Assembly (NCBI GenBank): GCA_965220985.1
Contig: OZ244854.1
Coordinates: 806,001 to 870,000, forward strand
Source: JAPPHA01 sp965220985
Lineage (GTDB): Bacteria > Pseudomonadota > Alphaproteobacteria > Rhodobacterales > Rhodobacteraceae
DNA: 64,000 nucleotides
Reading direction: 5' to 3'
The notes beneath the pieces are model-generated. The model searched no databases. It was not told the DNA's origin and saw only the letters and a program-made list of their open reading frames with translations. The translations under genes and the position numbers were made by a program. Shown one piece after another: positions 17,149 through 26,815 of the stretch. The stretch's first letter is position 1, and each line of letters begins with the position of its first letter.

Positions 17149-17445
17149 GGTATGGACATCGCGCGTTGCTCGGTCAGAGACATGATCAGCCGATTGACGT
17201 CAAGCGCCGTCGCACCCTGGCAGCATTCATCGATGGCCGGAACTCGAACTGGTCGGAGGCTCTCCATGTCCGCAGGGCTGCGGTTGCGAATCAACCATCC
17301 GTGCCGGTGCATGCCTTGCGGTCTCAGGCATGCCCAACGAGTGTTGCCGTCTCCCGCCCATCCCTGTTTCCTGCTTCATGGCCTATGCCAATTTCCAGCA
17401 TCTGCGCGCCTGATTGGCCCTGTATTGGTTTGATCAAGGCGTGAT
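17149..17445 (+). other. Gene-free interval upstream of the polyol operon
   Basis: About 300 bp between the divergent SNF2 gene and the smoE control region. No coding potential or repeat was recognised; the promoter of the SNF2-SWIM operon should be near its right of start end, around 17150-17250, but no clear -35/-10 pair was found. Confidence 0.4.
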
Positions 17446-17531
17446 TTTTTGTCATTTCGTTCGTTTTTGTCGATTATTCTGCCAGAGGCGACTGTCAGGA
17501 CTCTTGACGCGACAAGAACTTTGCTTATGAC
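17446..17531 (+). promoter_or_regulatory. Probable smoE promoter with an upstream direct repeat
   Basis: TTGACG at 17504-17509 and TATGAC at 17526-17531, 16 nt apart, form a sigma-70-like promoter 36 bp before the smoE start. Upstream, TTTTTGTC occurs twice in direct orientation at 17446-17453 and 17464-17471, an 18-bp period. Such direct repeats ahead of a promoter would suit an activator of the AraC type, but no regulator gene is adjacent. Confidence 0.4.
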
Positions 17532-17567
17532 CGGCAACTTCGACTATTCAAATCCTGGAGGGAAAAA

Positions 17568-18872
17568 ATGTCTTTCAAACACTTAGTTGGCGTCGCGACG
17601 GCGCTGACGTTGTGTTCTGCCGCAGCATTCGCGCAGGACAAGACAATCACCATCGCGACCGTGAACAACGGCGACATGATCCGCATGCAGGGCTACACGG
17701 ATCAATTCACCGCGGCGACCGGCATCAACGTCGAGTGGGTCACGCTGGAAGAGAATGTTCTTCGCCAGCGCGTGACGACCGACATCACCACCAAAGGCGG
17801 CGCTTTCGACATCATGACCATCGGCATGTACGAAACCCCGATCTGGGGCGCCAATGGCTGGCTCGTTCCGCTCGATGATCTGAGCGACGCCTATGACGTT
17901 GACGACATCCTGCCAGCCATGGCGGGCGGACTCAGCCACGAAGGCACGCTTTATGCGGCGCCGTTCTACGGCGAAAGCTCGATGATCATGTATCGCACCG
18001 ATCTCATGGAAGCGGCCGGCCTCGAAATGCCCGACGCGCCAACGTGGGACTTCGTTCGCGAAGCGGCCATCGCGATGACCGACCGCGACAACGAAATCAA
18101 TGGCGTCTGCCTGCGCGGCAAGGCGGGTTGGGGTGAAGGCGGCGCCTTCATCACGGCGATGTCGAATTCTTTCGGCGCCCGCTGGTTTGACGAAGAGTGG
18201 AAGCCCCAGTTCGACTCGGAGGAATGGGCCAACACGCTGAACTTCTTCGTCGACATGATGACGCAAGCGGGTCCTCCGGGCTACGCGACCAACGGTTTCA
18301 ACGAGAACCTGTCGCTGTTCCAGCAAGGAAAATGCGGCATGTGGATCGACGCAACCGTTGCGGCATCCTTCGTGACCAACCCGAACGACTCGACCGTTGC
18401 CGACAGTGTCGGGTTCGCGCTTGCGCCGGACACCGGCATGGGCAAGCGGTCGAACTGGCTCTGGGCCTGGGCGCTCGCCATCCCTGCTGGCACCCAGCAG
18501 GAAGCCGAAGCCAAGCAGTTCATCGAGTGGGCCACTTCGAAGGACTACATCGAACTGGTGGCGGCCAACGAAGGCTGGGCAAATGTTCCGCCAGGCGCGC
18601 GCACGTCGCTGTACCAGAACCCGGAATACCAGAAGGTTCCGTTCGCCCAGATGACGCTGGATTCGATCCTGTCAGCTGATCCGAACAATCCGACCGTCAA
18701 ACCTGTACCCTATGTTGGCATTCAGTTTGCCGCCATTCCCGAGTTTGCCGGCATCGCCACGCTGGTGAGCCAGGAGTTCTCGGCTGTCTATGCGGGCCAG
18801 CAGTCGGTTGAAGAAGCGCTTGAAAAAGCGCAGGCAATCGCCACCGACGAAATGGAAGCGGCTGGCTACTGA
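17568..18872 (+). CDS. smoE: Polyol (sorbitol/mannitol) ABC transporter substrate-binding protein
   Basis: 434 residues with a clear Sec signal peptide (MSFKHLVGVATALTLCSAAAFAQ) and the ribosome site TGGAGGG at 17556-17562. The mature protein has the features of the Smo/Mtl binding protein: KTITIATVNNGDMIRMQ, EWVTLEENVLRQRVTTDI, GGAFDIMTIGMYETPIWG and SNWLWAWALAIP. It captures hexitols in the periplasm for the SmoF/SmoG channel. Identification is supported by the two permeases, the MsmK-type ATPase and the mannitol dehydrogenase downstream. An unusually long gap of 682 bp containing a strong hairpin separates it from smoF. Confidence 0.9.
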   Translation: MSFKHLVGVATALTLCSAAAFAQDKTITIATVNNGDMIRMQGYTDQFTAATGINVEWVTLEENVLRQRVTTDITTKGGAFDIMTIGMYETPIWGANGWLVPLDDLSDAYDVDDILPAMAGGLSHEGTLYAAPFYGESSMIMYRTDLMEAAGLEMPDAPTWDFVREAAIAMTDRDNEINGVCLRGKAGWGEGGAFITAMSNSFGARWFDEEWKPQFDSEEWANTLNFFVDMMTQAGPPGYATNGFNENLSLFQQGKCGMWIDATVAASFVTNPNDSTVADSVGFALAPDTGMGKRSNWLWAWALAIPAGTQQEAEAKQFIEWATSKDYIELVAANEGWANVPPGARTSLYQNPEYQKVPFAQMTLDSILSADPNNPTVKPVPYVGIQFAAIPEFAGIATLVSQEFSAVYAGQQSVEEALEKAQAIATDEMEAAGY

Positions 18873-18894
18873 GCCGACTCCACCGTGAATCCAG

Positions 18895-18960
18895 GAGGGG
18901 CTGGCATCCCGCTGCAAGGTTGTTCCGACAGCCGTTTGCAGCCATGTTTGCCAGCCCCTC
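18895..18960 (+). terminator. Long nested hairpin after smoE (attenuator, terminator or mRNA stabiliser)
   Basis: GAGGGGCTGGCA at 18895-18906 is perfectly complementary to TGCCAGCCCCTC at 18949-18960. Inside it GCTGCAA (18911-18917) pairs with TTGCAGC (18936-18942). It starts 22 nt after the smoE stop and is followed by TTGCTCTT, a weak T-rich tract. In binding-protein-dependent operons such structures often protect the upstream message or reduce read-through, giving more binding protein than permease. Confidence 0.65.
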
Positions 18961-19554
18961 TTGCTCTTCAAGGTCAAGCTTCAGCTTGGACCGATCTGTT
19001 TGACGACCGTCCCGGCAATTCGAAGCGCGGAGACGATGACCACGAGCTGAATTTCGCGGTTGCCGGCGCTGCAACAGCATTCCAGGCCACCCGCCGCCGA
19101 CCGCCCTTCTCGGATCATTGCCGGTCACGGTCACCCCGGAACACGATCGTCCTTGCGCAAACGCCCAAAAACGGCGCACGGCCAGGTGCACCAAATCCTG
19201 TTTGCGACACAGATCGATATCCTGTTCGGCAATGACTTCAACGACCTCAGCCTCTTTCCGCCTCGAGCGAGCATCACCAGAAACCCGGTGCAGGAATCAA
19301 TCGGCTCCGTACCCACAAGTCGATTTGTTGCATTCGCCCTCTCCGGGTGCCTTGCACCGACCGGACGGTCGGACTAGGCTACGAACTCCCGGGAGGTCGA
19401 CCGCTTCGGGTGTGAAACGCCAAAAGCGCAATCGGCAACCGCCCTTGGCCGCAGTCCGTTCGGACCGGGCATTTCGCACCGCACTGGCAGGTGGCGAACC
19501 AACGAGCGGAAACGGCGGCGGCGCCAGATCGGTCGCCAGCACGGAGGTCTGACC
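18961..19554 (+). other. Gene-free interval between smoE and smoF
   Basis: 594 bp without a credible reading frame. Within smo/mtl operons the binding-protein and permease genes are usually close, so this is an unusually long spacer. It may hold a second promoter for smoFGK-mtlK or the eroded remains of something inserted. GGAGGT at 19543-19548 is the smoF ribosome site. Confidence 0.4.
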
Positions 19555-20421
19555 ATGGCAACAAAGGCTTCTCGTGCCACCGCGCGATTGATGATGGCGC
19601 CTGCGGTGATCCTGCTCCTTGGCTGGATGCTGGTGCCCCTGATCACGACGCTCTGGTTCTCGTTTCGAAAGTACCTGCCGCTGCGCGGCGGAGACCTCGG
19701 GTTTGCCGGTTTCGACAACTACGTCCGCTTCGTCACGTCGAGTTCCTTCTGGCCGAGCGTCGTGACGACGATCACCATCGTTGTCGGCGTCCTCGTGATC
19801 ACGGTCGTTCTCGGCATCCTGCTCTCGATGCTGCTCGACCAGCCGATGTGGGGGCAAGGGATCGTTCGCATCCTCGTCATCGCGCCTTTCTTCGTGATGC
19901 CCACCGTCTCGGCACTCGTGTGGAAAAACATGTTCATGGATCCTGTGAACGGACTCCTCGCTCACTTGTGGAGACTTGTCGGAGCCCAGCCCGTGGAGTG
20001 GTTGAGCGACGTGTCCATTGGCTCGATCGTCATGATCGTATCGTGGCAGTGGTTGCCATTCGCGACGCTGATTCTGCTGACGGCCATCCAGTCACTCGAC
20101 GGCGAGCAGCTTGAGGCGGCCGAGATGGACGGGGCGCCGCCGCACAAGCGCTTCGCCTTCATCATCCTGCCGCATCTCAGCCGGGCAATCACGATCGTCA
20201 TCCTGATTCAGACAATCTTCCTGCTGTCGATCTTCGCCGAGATATTCGTCACCACCGGCGGCGCGTTCGGAACCCGCACGCTGACCTACATGATCTTCCA
20301 GCGGGTGCTGGAAAGCCAGAACATCGGCCTCGGTTCAGCAGGCGGAGTCTACGCCATCATTCTCGCCAACATTGTCGCGATCTTCCTGATGCGCATTGTC
20401 GGCAAGAACCTGGACGCGTGA
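19555..20421 (+). CDS. smoF: Polyol ABC transporter permease 1
   Basis: 288 residues starting MATKASRATARLMMAPAVILLLGWMLVP, with about six membrane helices of the MalF-like type. The EAA-type coupling loop is LEAAEMDGAPPHKRFAFIILPHLSRA, around residues 185-210. The ATG at 19555 has a strong ribosome site. It forms the inner-membrane pore with SmoG. The sequence WFSFRKYLPLRGGDLGFAGFDNY near the N terminus is like that of hexitol transport permeases. Confidence 0.9.
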   Translation: MATKASRATARLMMAPAVILLLGWMLVPLITTLWFSFRKYLPLRGGDLGFAGFDNYVRFVTSSSFWPSVVTTITIVVGVLVITVVLGILLSMLLDQPMWGQGIVRILVIAPFFVMPTVSALVWKNMFMDPVNGLLAHLWRLVGAQPVEWLSDVSIGSIVMIVSWQWLPFATLILLTAIQSLDGEQLEAAEMDGAPPHKRFAFIILPHLSRAITIVILIQTIFLLSIFAEIFVTTGGAFGTRTLTYMIFQRVLESQNIGLGSAGGVYAIILANIVAIFLMRIVGKNLDA

Positions 20422-20434
20422 GGGAGAGAAGACC

Positions 20435-21265
20435 ATGGCACGCGCAGTCACGACCAACCGAAAGATCCTGAACACCGCTCTCGCCTGGGCGATCGGACTT
20501 CTGATCTTCTTCCCCATCCTTTGGACCATCCTGACGAGCTTCAAGACCGAAGCGCAGGCGATCAACGACCCGCCGCTGTTCCTGTTTTTCGACTGGACGC
20601 TCGAAAACTACGCCGTGGTGCAGGACCGTTCGAACTACATGCGATTCTTGTGGAACTCGGTCATCATCGCCGGCGGCTCGACGGTGCTTGGAATCATCGT
20701 CGGCGTTCCTGCAGCCTGGTCCATGGCCTTCGTGCCGTCGCGCCGAACCAAGGATGTCCTGCTGTGGATGCTGTCCACCAAGATGCTTCCTGCGGTCGGT
20801 GTCCTCTATCCGATCTACCTCGGCTTCATCAGCCTCGGCCTGCTCGATACCCGGATGGGGCTGGTGATCGTGATCATGCTCATCAACCTGCCGATCATCG
20901 TCTGGATGCTCTACACGTATTTCCGCGAGATTCCGGGCGAGATCCTGGAAGCGGCGCGCATGGACGGCGCCACGCTCAATGCGGAAATCTTTCACGTTCT
21001 CATGCCCATGGCGGTTCCGGGAATCGCGTCGACCATTCTCTTGAACTTCATCCTGGCCTGGAACGAGGCCTTCTGGACGCTCAACCTGACGGCAGCAAAG
21101 GCAGCGCCGCTGACGGCGTTCATCGCCAGCTATTCGAGCCCAGAAGGCCTGTTCTTCGCGAAACTGAGCGCGGCATCGACGATGGCCATCGCCCCGATCC
21201 TCATCCTCGGCTGGTTCAGCCAGAAACAACTTGTCCGTGGCCTGACCTTCGGCGCGGTGAAATAA
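20435..21265 (+). CDS. smoG: Polyol ABC transporter permease 2
   Basis: 276 residues from ATG 20435, preceded by AGGGAGAGAAG. It is a MalG-like permease with six predicted helices. FPILWTILTSFKTEAQAINDPPLFLF near the N terminus and the coupling loop LEAARMDGATLNAEIFHVLMPMAVPG near residue 180 place it in the carbohydrate uptake family. It begins 13 bp after smoF and ends 11 bp before smoK, as expected for a single operon. Confidence 0.9.
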   Translation: MARAVTTNRKILNTALAWAIGLLIFFPILWTILTSFKTEAQAINDPPLFLFFDWTLENYAVVQDRSNYMRFLWNSVIIAGGSTVLGIIVGVPAAWSMAFVPSRRTKDVLLWMLSTKMLPAVGVLYPIYLGFISLGLLDTRMGLVIVIMLINLPIIVWMLYTYFREIPGEILEAARMDGATLNAEIFHVLMPMAVPGIASTILLNFILAWNEAFWTLNLTAAKAAPLTAFIASYSSPEGLFFAKLSAASTMAIAPILILGWFSQKQLVRGLTFGAVK

Positions 21266-21276
21266 GGAGCTGACCC

Positions 21277-22284
<1,008 letters not shown>

Positions 22285-22436
22285 ACCGCCATGCCGGACC
22301 GGCTGCGGTGGGACATGATCCGAAGCGTGAGCTTCTCGTTGCGGCGTATCGGAGACCGGGTTCGGTGTCGAAAGGCGGTTTTCGACCCCTCCCACGATCC
22401 ACGCCTCCGCAAGGCAGCGATTGACATCCCGGACAA

Positions 22437-23954
22437 ATGGCAATGACGGGAGCGCCGAAGCCAGGCACCAGCGAGCAAGCTGCAAAGCCATTGAGAGAAG
22501 ACACGCTCGAGAGCCTGCCACCCGGGATCGCGAAACCTCGCTACAGGCGCAACGAACTGTCGCCGGGAATCGTCCACATCGGCGTCGGCAATTTTCACAG
22601 GGCTCACCAGTCCTGGTATCTGCACCGGTTGATGCAGCGGGGAGAGGCAAAGGACTGGTCGATCGTCGGTGCAGGCGTGCGTCAGAACGACGCCGTGATG
22701 CGCGAAAAGCTCGCGGCACAGGATTTTTTGACAACGCTCATCGAACTGAGCCCGGACGGCACCTCGGCCGAGGTGGTTGGATCGATGATCGATTTCCTGC
22801 CGGTCGAGGACGACAACGGCGCCTTGATCGCCCAGGTCGCCGACCCCGCGATTCGGATCGTGTCGTTGACCGTGACCGAGAGCGGGTATTTCGTGAATCC
22901 ATCCACCGGATCCTTCGATCCCGATCATCCCGACATCGTCTTCGATGCTGCCCACCCCGATAAACCTCGCACCGCCTTTGGGGCAATGGTGGCGGCCCTC
23001 GCGAAACGACGCGCCTCCGGCACAGGTCCGATCACCGTGCAAAGCTGCGACAATCTTCGCGGCAACGGCGACATTGCCCGATCGACCGTCGTGTCGCTGG
23101 CGCGGTTGAGCGATCCCGAACTGGCCGGCTGGATCGATGACAACTGCAGTTTCCCCAATTCCATGGTTGACTGCATCGTGCCCGCCACGGGTCTGGCGGA
23201 GATTGCAGTGGCGCGCGAGATCGGAATCGACGACGCTGCCCCAGTGACCCATGAAGATTTCCGCCAATGGGTCGTCGAGGACGATTTCTGTGCCGGACGA
23301 CCCGACTGGGAAGAGGTCGGCGCGACCCTCGTTGACGACGTCCACGACTTCGAGGCCATGAAGATCCGGATTCTCAATGCGGGCCATCAGGTTCTGGCGA
23401 ATGCGGGTGAACTCCTGTCGATCGAAACGATCGATGGTTGCATGGCACATTCCCGGATCGCTCCGTTTTTTCGCAAGGTCCAGCACGAGGAGATCGCTCC
23501 ATACGTGAAGCCGGTGCCAGGCATGTCGCCTGCGGCATACATCGCTCTGATCGAGAAGCGTTTCTCGAACCCTGCCATCAGGGACACGACCCGTCGCGTG
23601 GCTTTTGACGGATCCGCGCGACATGCCGGATTTGTCCTGCCGATCCTGCGCGACGCGCTCGAAGCTGGCGGGTCCGTGGCGGGCTTCGGCCTCGTGGAAG
23701 CATTGTGGGCGCGCATGTGCGCAGGAACGCGCGAGGACGGATCCGTCATCGAGCCGAACGATCCGGGCTGGGGCGATCTCAAGGCTGCTGCGGAGAACGC
23801 CCGACTGCGTCCGCGTGCCTGGCTGGAACAGCGCGACATCTACGGCACGCTCGTCGATGAGCCCAACTTTGTCGACGCCTTTGAAAAGTGGCTGGGTCTG
23901 ATCTGGTCGGAGGGCACGGAGACCGCGCTTGACCTGTATTTGCACGGCGGGTAA
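22437..23954 (+). CDS. mtlK: Mannitol 2-dehydrogenase family enzyme
   Basis: 505 residues of the long-chain polyol dehydrogenase family, zinc independent, NAD dependent, oxidising mannitol to fructose (or a related hexitol). Visible are the nucleotide-binding VHIGVGNFHRAHQSWY, TVTESGY, SCDNLRGNG, and the catalytic lysine segment KIRILNAGHQVLANAGEL around residue 305. It follows smoK by 152 bp and completes the import-and-oxidise route for polyols. Starts at 22437 and 22443 are both possible; no clear ribosome site is visible. The neighbouring sorbitol dehydrogenase gene smoS and the sugar kinases often found with it are not in the window. Confidence 0.9.
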   Translation: MAMTGAPKPGTSEQAAKPLREDTLESLPPGIAKPRYRRNELSPGIVHIGVGNFHRAHQSWYLHRLMQRGEAKDWSIVGAGVRQNDAVMREKLAAQDFLTTLIELSPDGTSAEVVGSMIDFLPVEDDNGALIAQVADPAIRIVSLTVTESGYFVNPSTGSFDPDHPDIVFDAAHPDKPRTAFGAMVAALAKRRASGTGPITVQSCDNLRGNGDIARSTVVSLARLSDPELAGWIDDNCSFPNSMVDCIVPATGLAEIAVAREIGIDDAAPVTHEDFRQWVVEDDFCAGRPDWEEVGATLVDDVHDFEAMKIRILNAGHQVLANAGELLSIETIDGCMAHSRIAPFFRKVQHEEIAPYVKPVPGMSPAAYIALIEKRFSNPAIRDTTRRVAFDGSARHAGFVLPILRDALEAGGSVAGFGLVEALWARMCAGTREDGSVIEPNDPGWGDLKAAAENARLRPRAWLEQRDIYGTLVDEPNFVDAFEKWLGLIWSEGTETALDLYLHGG

Positions 23955-24348
23955 CGGAGCGTGGTTCGTGTCGCAAGGATCCTTCATGACCTTTCTCCGT
24001 TGCGAAGTCCCCACAGACGTGAACCATTCAAGAACCGATCGTCGAGTGTCCTTCCCCTCGCCCCATGCCGTCGCCTGCAGGGCGAGCGTCGCGGGCCGCC
24101 CGACGGCGATGCGGTCCTGCTGACAAGAACTCGTCGGATCCGTCCGATGTGCAGTTCCGTTCGGCCATCGAAGTCGTCCGGATCGTGTCAGACATTGCTG
24201 CCGTGCGTCGGGTTGCAGGTTGTGGCGTCCGGGCGGGAGTTCGGCTCGTCCGACCACAGCCGCGAGTTCGGGCATGTCGAGACAACCTGAATGACAGGGG
24301 CCCAGCGACCGCTCGCGAGGGCCATTCTGCGGAACACAGGATCAAGTC
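23955..24348 (+). other. Gene-free leader of the glycogen operon
   Basis: 394 bp between mtlK and glgP. No coding frame, repeat or clear promoter was recognised, although the promoter of the glg operon is expected here. Confidence 0.4.
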
Positions 24349-26775
24349 ATGGACGTAAGCCTCACGGACGGGACCGGCACCCGAATGAATGACGGCGCCA
24401 GCCTTGCCGAGGTGGAAGAACTCCGCAAGGGAACCGCCCAGCATCTTCGAACGTCGCTGGGAAAGGACCCCGAACATGCGACGCTTTGCGACTGGCGCAT
24501 GGCGCTCTCGCTGACCTTGCGCGACCGGGTCGTGGAAACCTGGTTCGCGTCGACCAAAAAGACATACGCGGCCGGCGCCAAGCGAGTCCACTATCTCTCA
24601 ATGGAGTTCCTGGTCGGTCGGCTGATCGAGGACGTGGCCATGAACCTGGACCTCGAGCAGGCGGCACGCGAGGCAATGGAGGCCCTGGGCCAGGATTACC
24701 CGGCGGTCGTTTCCGACGAGCCGGACGCCGCACTCGGAAACGGTGGGCTCGGGCGGCTTGCCGCGTGTTTCATGGACAGCCTCGCATCGTTGGGGATACC
24801 TGCCTACGGTTATGGCATCCGCTACGAACAGGGGCTGTTCGAGCAGAATTTCGAGAACGGCATGCAGGTCGAAACCGCCGAGACCTGGCTGTCGCAACGC
24901 AATCCTTGGGAATTCGAGCGACCCGAAGTGCGCTACCCGATTCAATATGGCGGCAGCGTCACGCACGACAGCGGCAGTGCGATCTGGCGTCCGGACGAAA
25001 CCGTCTACGCCGTGGCCCATGACACGCCGGTGATCGGCTGGAAAGGGAAATGGGCCAACACCTTGCGGCTGTGGGCGGCACAACCCACCAAGCTGTTCGA
25101 CCTCGACAGTTTCAACCGCGGCGACTATCTGGCCGCCAACGCACCAGAAAGCCTCGCCCGGACGATTTCGCGGGTTCTCTATCCCGATGACACGACGGAT
25201 CTCGGGAAGGAATTGCGACTCAAGCAGGAGCATTTCTTCACCTCCGCATCGCTTCAGGACATCCTTCGTCGATTCCTTTCGGAAGGGCATCCTCTCGACA
25301 GTCTCGCGGACCACCTGGCAATCCAGCTCAATGACACGCACCCCGCGATTGCGGGCCCCGAACTCGCCAGACTTCTGGTCGATGAGCAAGGCATGGAGAT
25401 CCACCGCGCCATCGAGACGGCACGCAACTGCCTGGCCTACACCAATCACACGCTCATGCCCGAAGCGCTCGAGCGTTGGTCGGAAGGCCTGTTCGCCCGA
25501 ATTCTGCCGCGCCACCTCGAGATCATCCGGATCATCGAGGACGATCACCTGCATCGCAGCGGCAGCCATGTCCGTATCATCGAAAATGGCGAAGTGAAGA
25601 TGGGCGAACTCGCCTTCGTCATGGCCCACCGCGTGAATGGAGTGTCGGCACTGCATTCGGCCCTGGTCCGAGAGACCGTTTTTGCAGACCTGCACCAAGC
25701 CTATCCCGACCGCATCGTCAACCAGACCAACGGCATCACGCCGCGTCGCTGGCTGCATTGCTGCAATCCGCCACTGCGCGATCTGATCGACGAGACCATC
25801 GGGGCCGGTTGGGTCGAGGATCTCCAGCGGTTGTCCTCGCTGAACGCGTGGGCGGACGACGCCGGGTTTCGGGAACGCTTCCAGGATGCCAAGCGGCAGA
25901 ACAAGACGCGGCTTGCGAACTGGCTGAAGGACCGCGACGGCGTGTCGATCGACCCCGACGCCATGTTCGACGTTCAGATCAAGCGGATCCACGAATACAA
26001 GCGCCAACTCATGAACATTCTGGAAGCCATAGCGCTGTGGAACGAGATCAGGGATTCGCCGAACGGCGACTGGACGCCACGTGTCAAGCTGTTCGGAGGC
26101 AAGGCCGCTCCCGGCTACGTCATGGCCAAGTCGATCATTCACCTCGTGAACGACGTGGCGGCAACCATCAACGGCGACAGGACCACTCGCGAACTGCTGC
26201 AAGTCGCTTTTCCGGCGAACTACAATGTCTCGATGGCGGAACTCATGATCCCTGCCTGCGATCTCTCCGAGCAGATTTCGACGGCGGGCACGGAGGCATC
26301 GGGCACGGGCAACATGAAGCTGGCGCTGAACGGCGGCCTGACAATCGGCACGCTGGATGGTGCAAATGTCGAAATTCGCGAGCATGTCGGCGCCGAAAAC
26401 TTCTTCCTGTTCGGTCTTTCCGCACAGGAGGTCGCGGAGCGCCGGGCAATGCCTGGGCACGCGCGCAAGGCAATCGACGCCAGTCCGCGCCTCAAGCGCG
26501 CGCTCGACCAGGTTGCCGCCGGCATGTTTTCCGGGGGCGACACGGAGCGCTACCGAGGTCTGCTTCACAACCTCGTCGGACATGACCATTTCCTCGTGAC
26601 TGGCGATTTCGACAGCTATTTCGAGACGCAGCGCAAGGTCGACAAGGTTTTCAGGGACACGGACCGCTGGACGAGAATGGCAGCGCTAAACACGGCCGGC
26701 ATGGGCTGGTTCTCGTCCGACCGGACCATCAGGGGATACGCAACCGACATCTGGAACGTGTCGTCCTTGACATGA
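24349..26775 (+). CDS. glgP: Glycogen phosphorylase
   Basis: 808 residues, the usual length for bacterial glycogen phosphorylase. It releases glucose 1-phosphate from the non-reducing ends of glycogen, using pyridoxal phosphate. Motifs include VHYLSMEFLVGR, ALGNGGLGRLAACFMDS, QLNDTHPAI, NQTNGITPRRWL and the PLP-lysine segment EASGTGNMKLALNGG, with lysine at about residue 657. It opens an operon that also contains every enzyme for making and debranching glycogen. Phosphorylase and synthase thus share a transcript, so flux must be set after transcription. Confidence 0.95.
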   Translation: MDVSLTDGTGTRMNDGASLAEVEELRKGTAQHLRTSLGKDPEHATLCDWRMALSLTLRDRVVETWFASTKKTYAAGAKRVHYLSMEFLVGRLIEDVAMNLDLEQAAREAMEALGQDYPAVVSDEPDAALGNGGLGRLAACFMDSLASLGIPAYGYGIRYEQGLFEQNFENGMQVETAETWLSQRNPWEFERPEVRYPIQYGGSVTHDSGSAIWRPDETVYAVAHDTPVIGWKGKWANTLRLWAAQPTKLFDLDSFNRGDYLAANAPESLARTISRVLYPDDTTDLGKELRLKQEHFFTSASLQDILRRFLSEGHPLDSLADHLAIQLNDTHPAIAGPELARLLVDEQGMEIHRAIETARNCLAYTNHTLMPEALERWSEGLFARILPRHLEIIRIIEDDHLHRSGSHVRIIENGEVKMGELAFVMAHRVNGVSALHSALVRETVFADLHQAYPDRIVNQTNGITPRRWLHCCNPPLRDLIDETIGAGWVEDLQRLSSLNAWADDAGFRERFQDAKRQNKTRLANWLKDRDGVSIDPDAMFDVQIKRIHEYKRQLMNILEAIALWNEIRDSPNGDWTPRVKLFGGKAAPGYVMAKSIIHLVNDVAATINGDRTTRELLQVAFPANYNVSMAELMIPACDLSEQISTAGTEASGTGNMKLALNGGLTIGTLDGANVEIREHVGAENFFLFGLSAQEVAERRAMPGHARKAIDASPRLKRALDQVAAGMFSGGDTERYRGLLHNLVGHDHFLVTGDFDSYFETQRKVDKVFRDTDRWTRMAALNTAGMGWFSSDRTIRGYATDIWNVSSLT

Positions 26776-26815
26776 AGCGTCGCCAGATAAGGCACCCTGA
26801 ACGGCTGTTGGCACG

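Noticed and set aside
24598..26589. 663-codon minus-strand frame opposite glgP
   Set aside because: Antisense shadow of a gene whose phosphorylase motifs are unambiguous.
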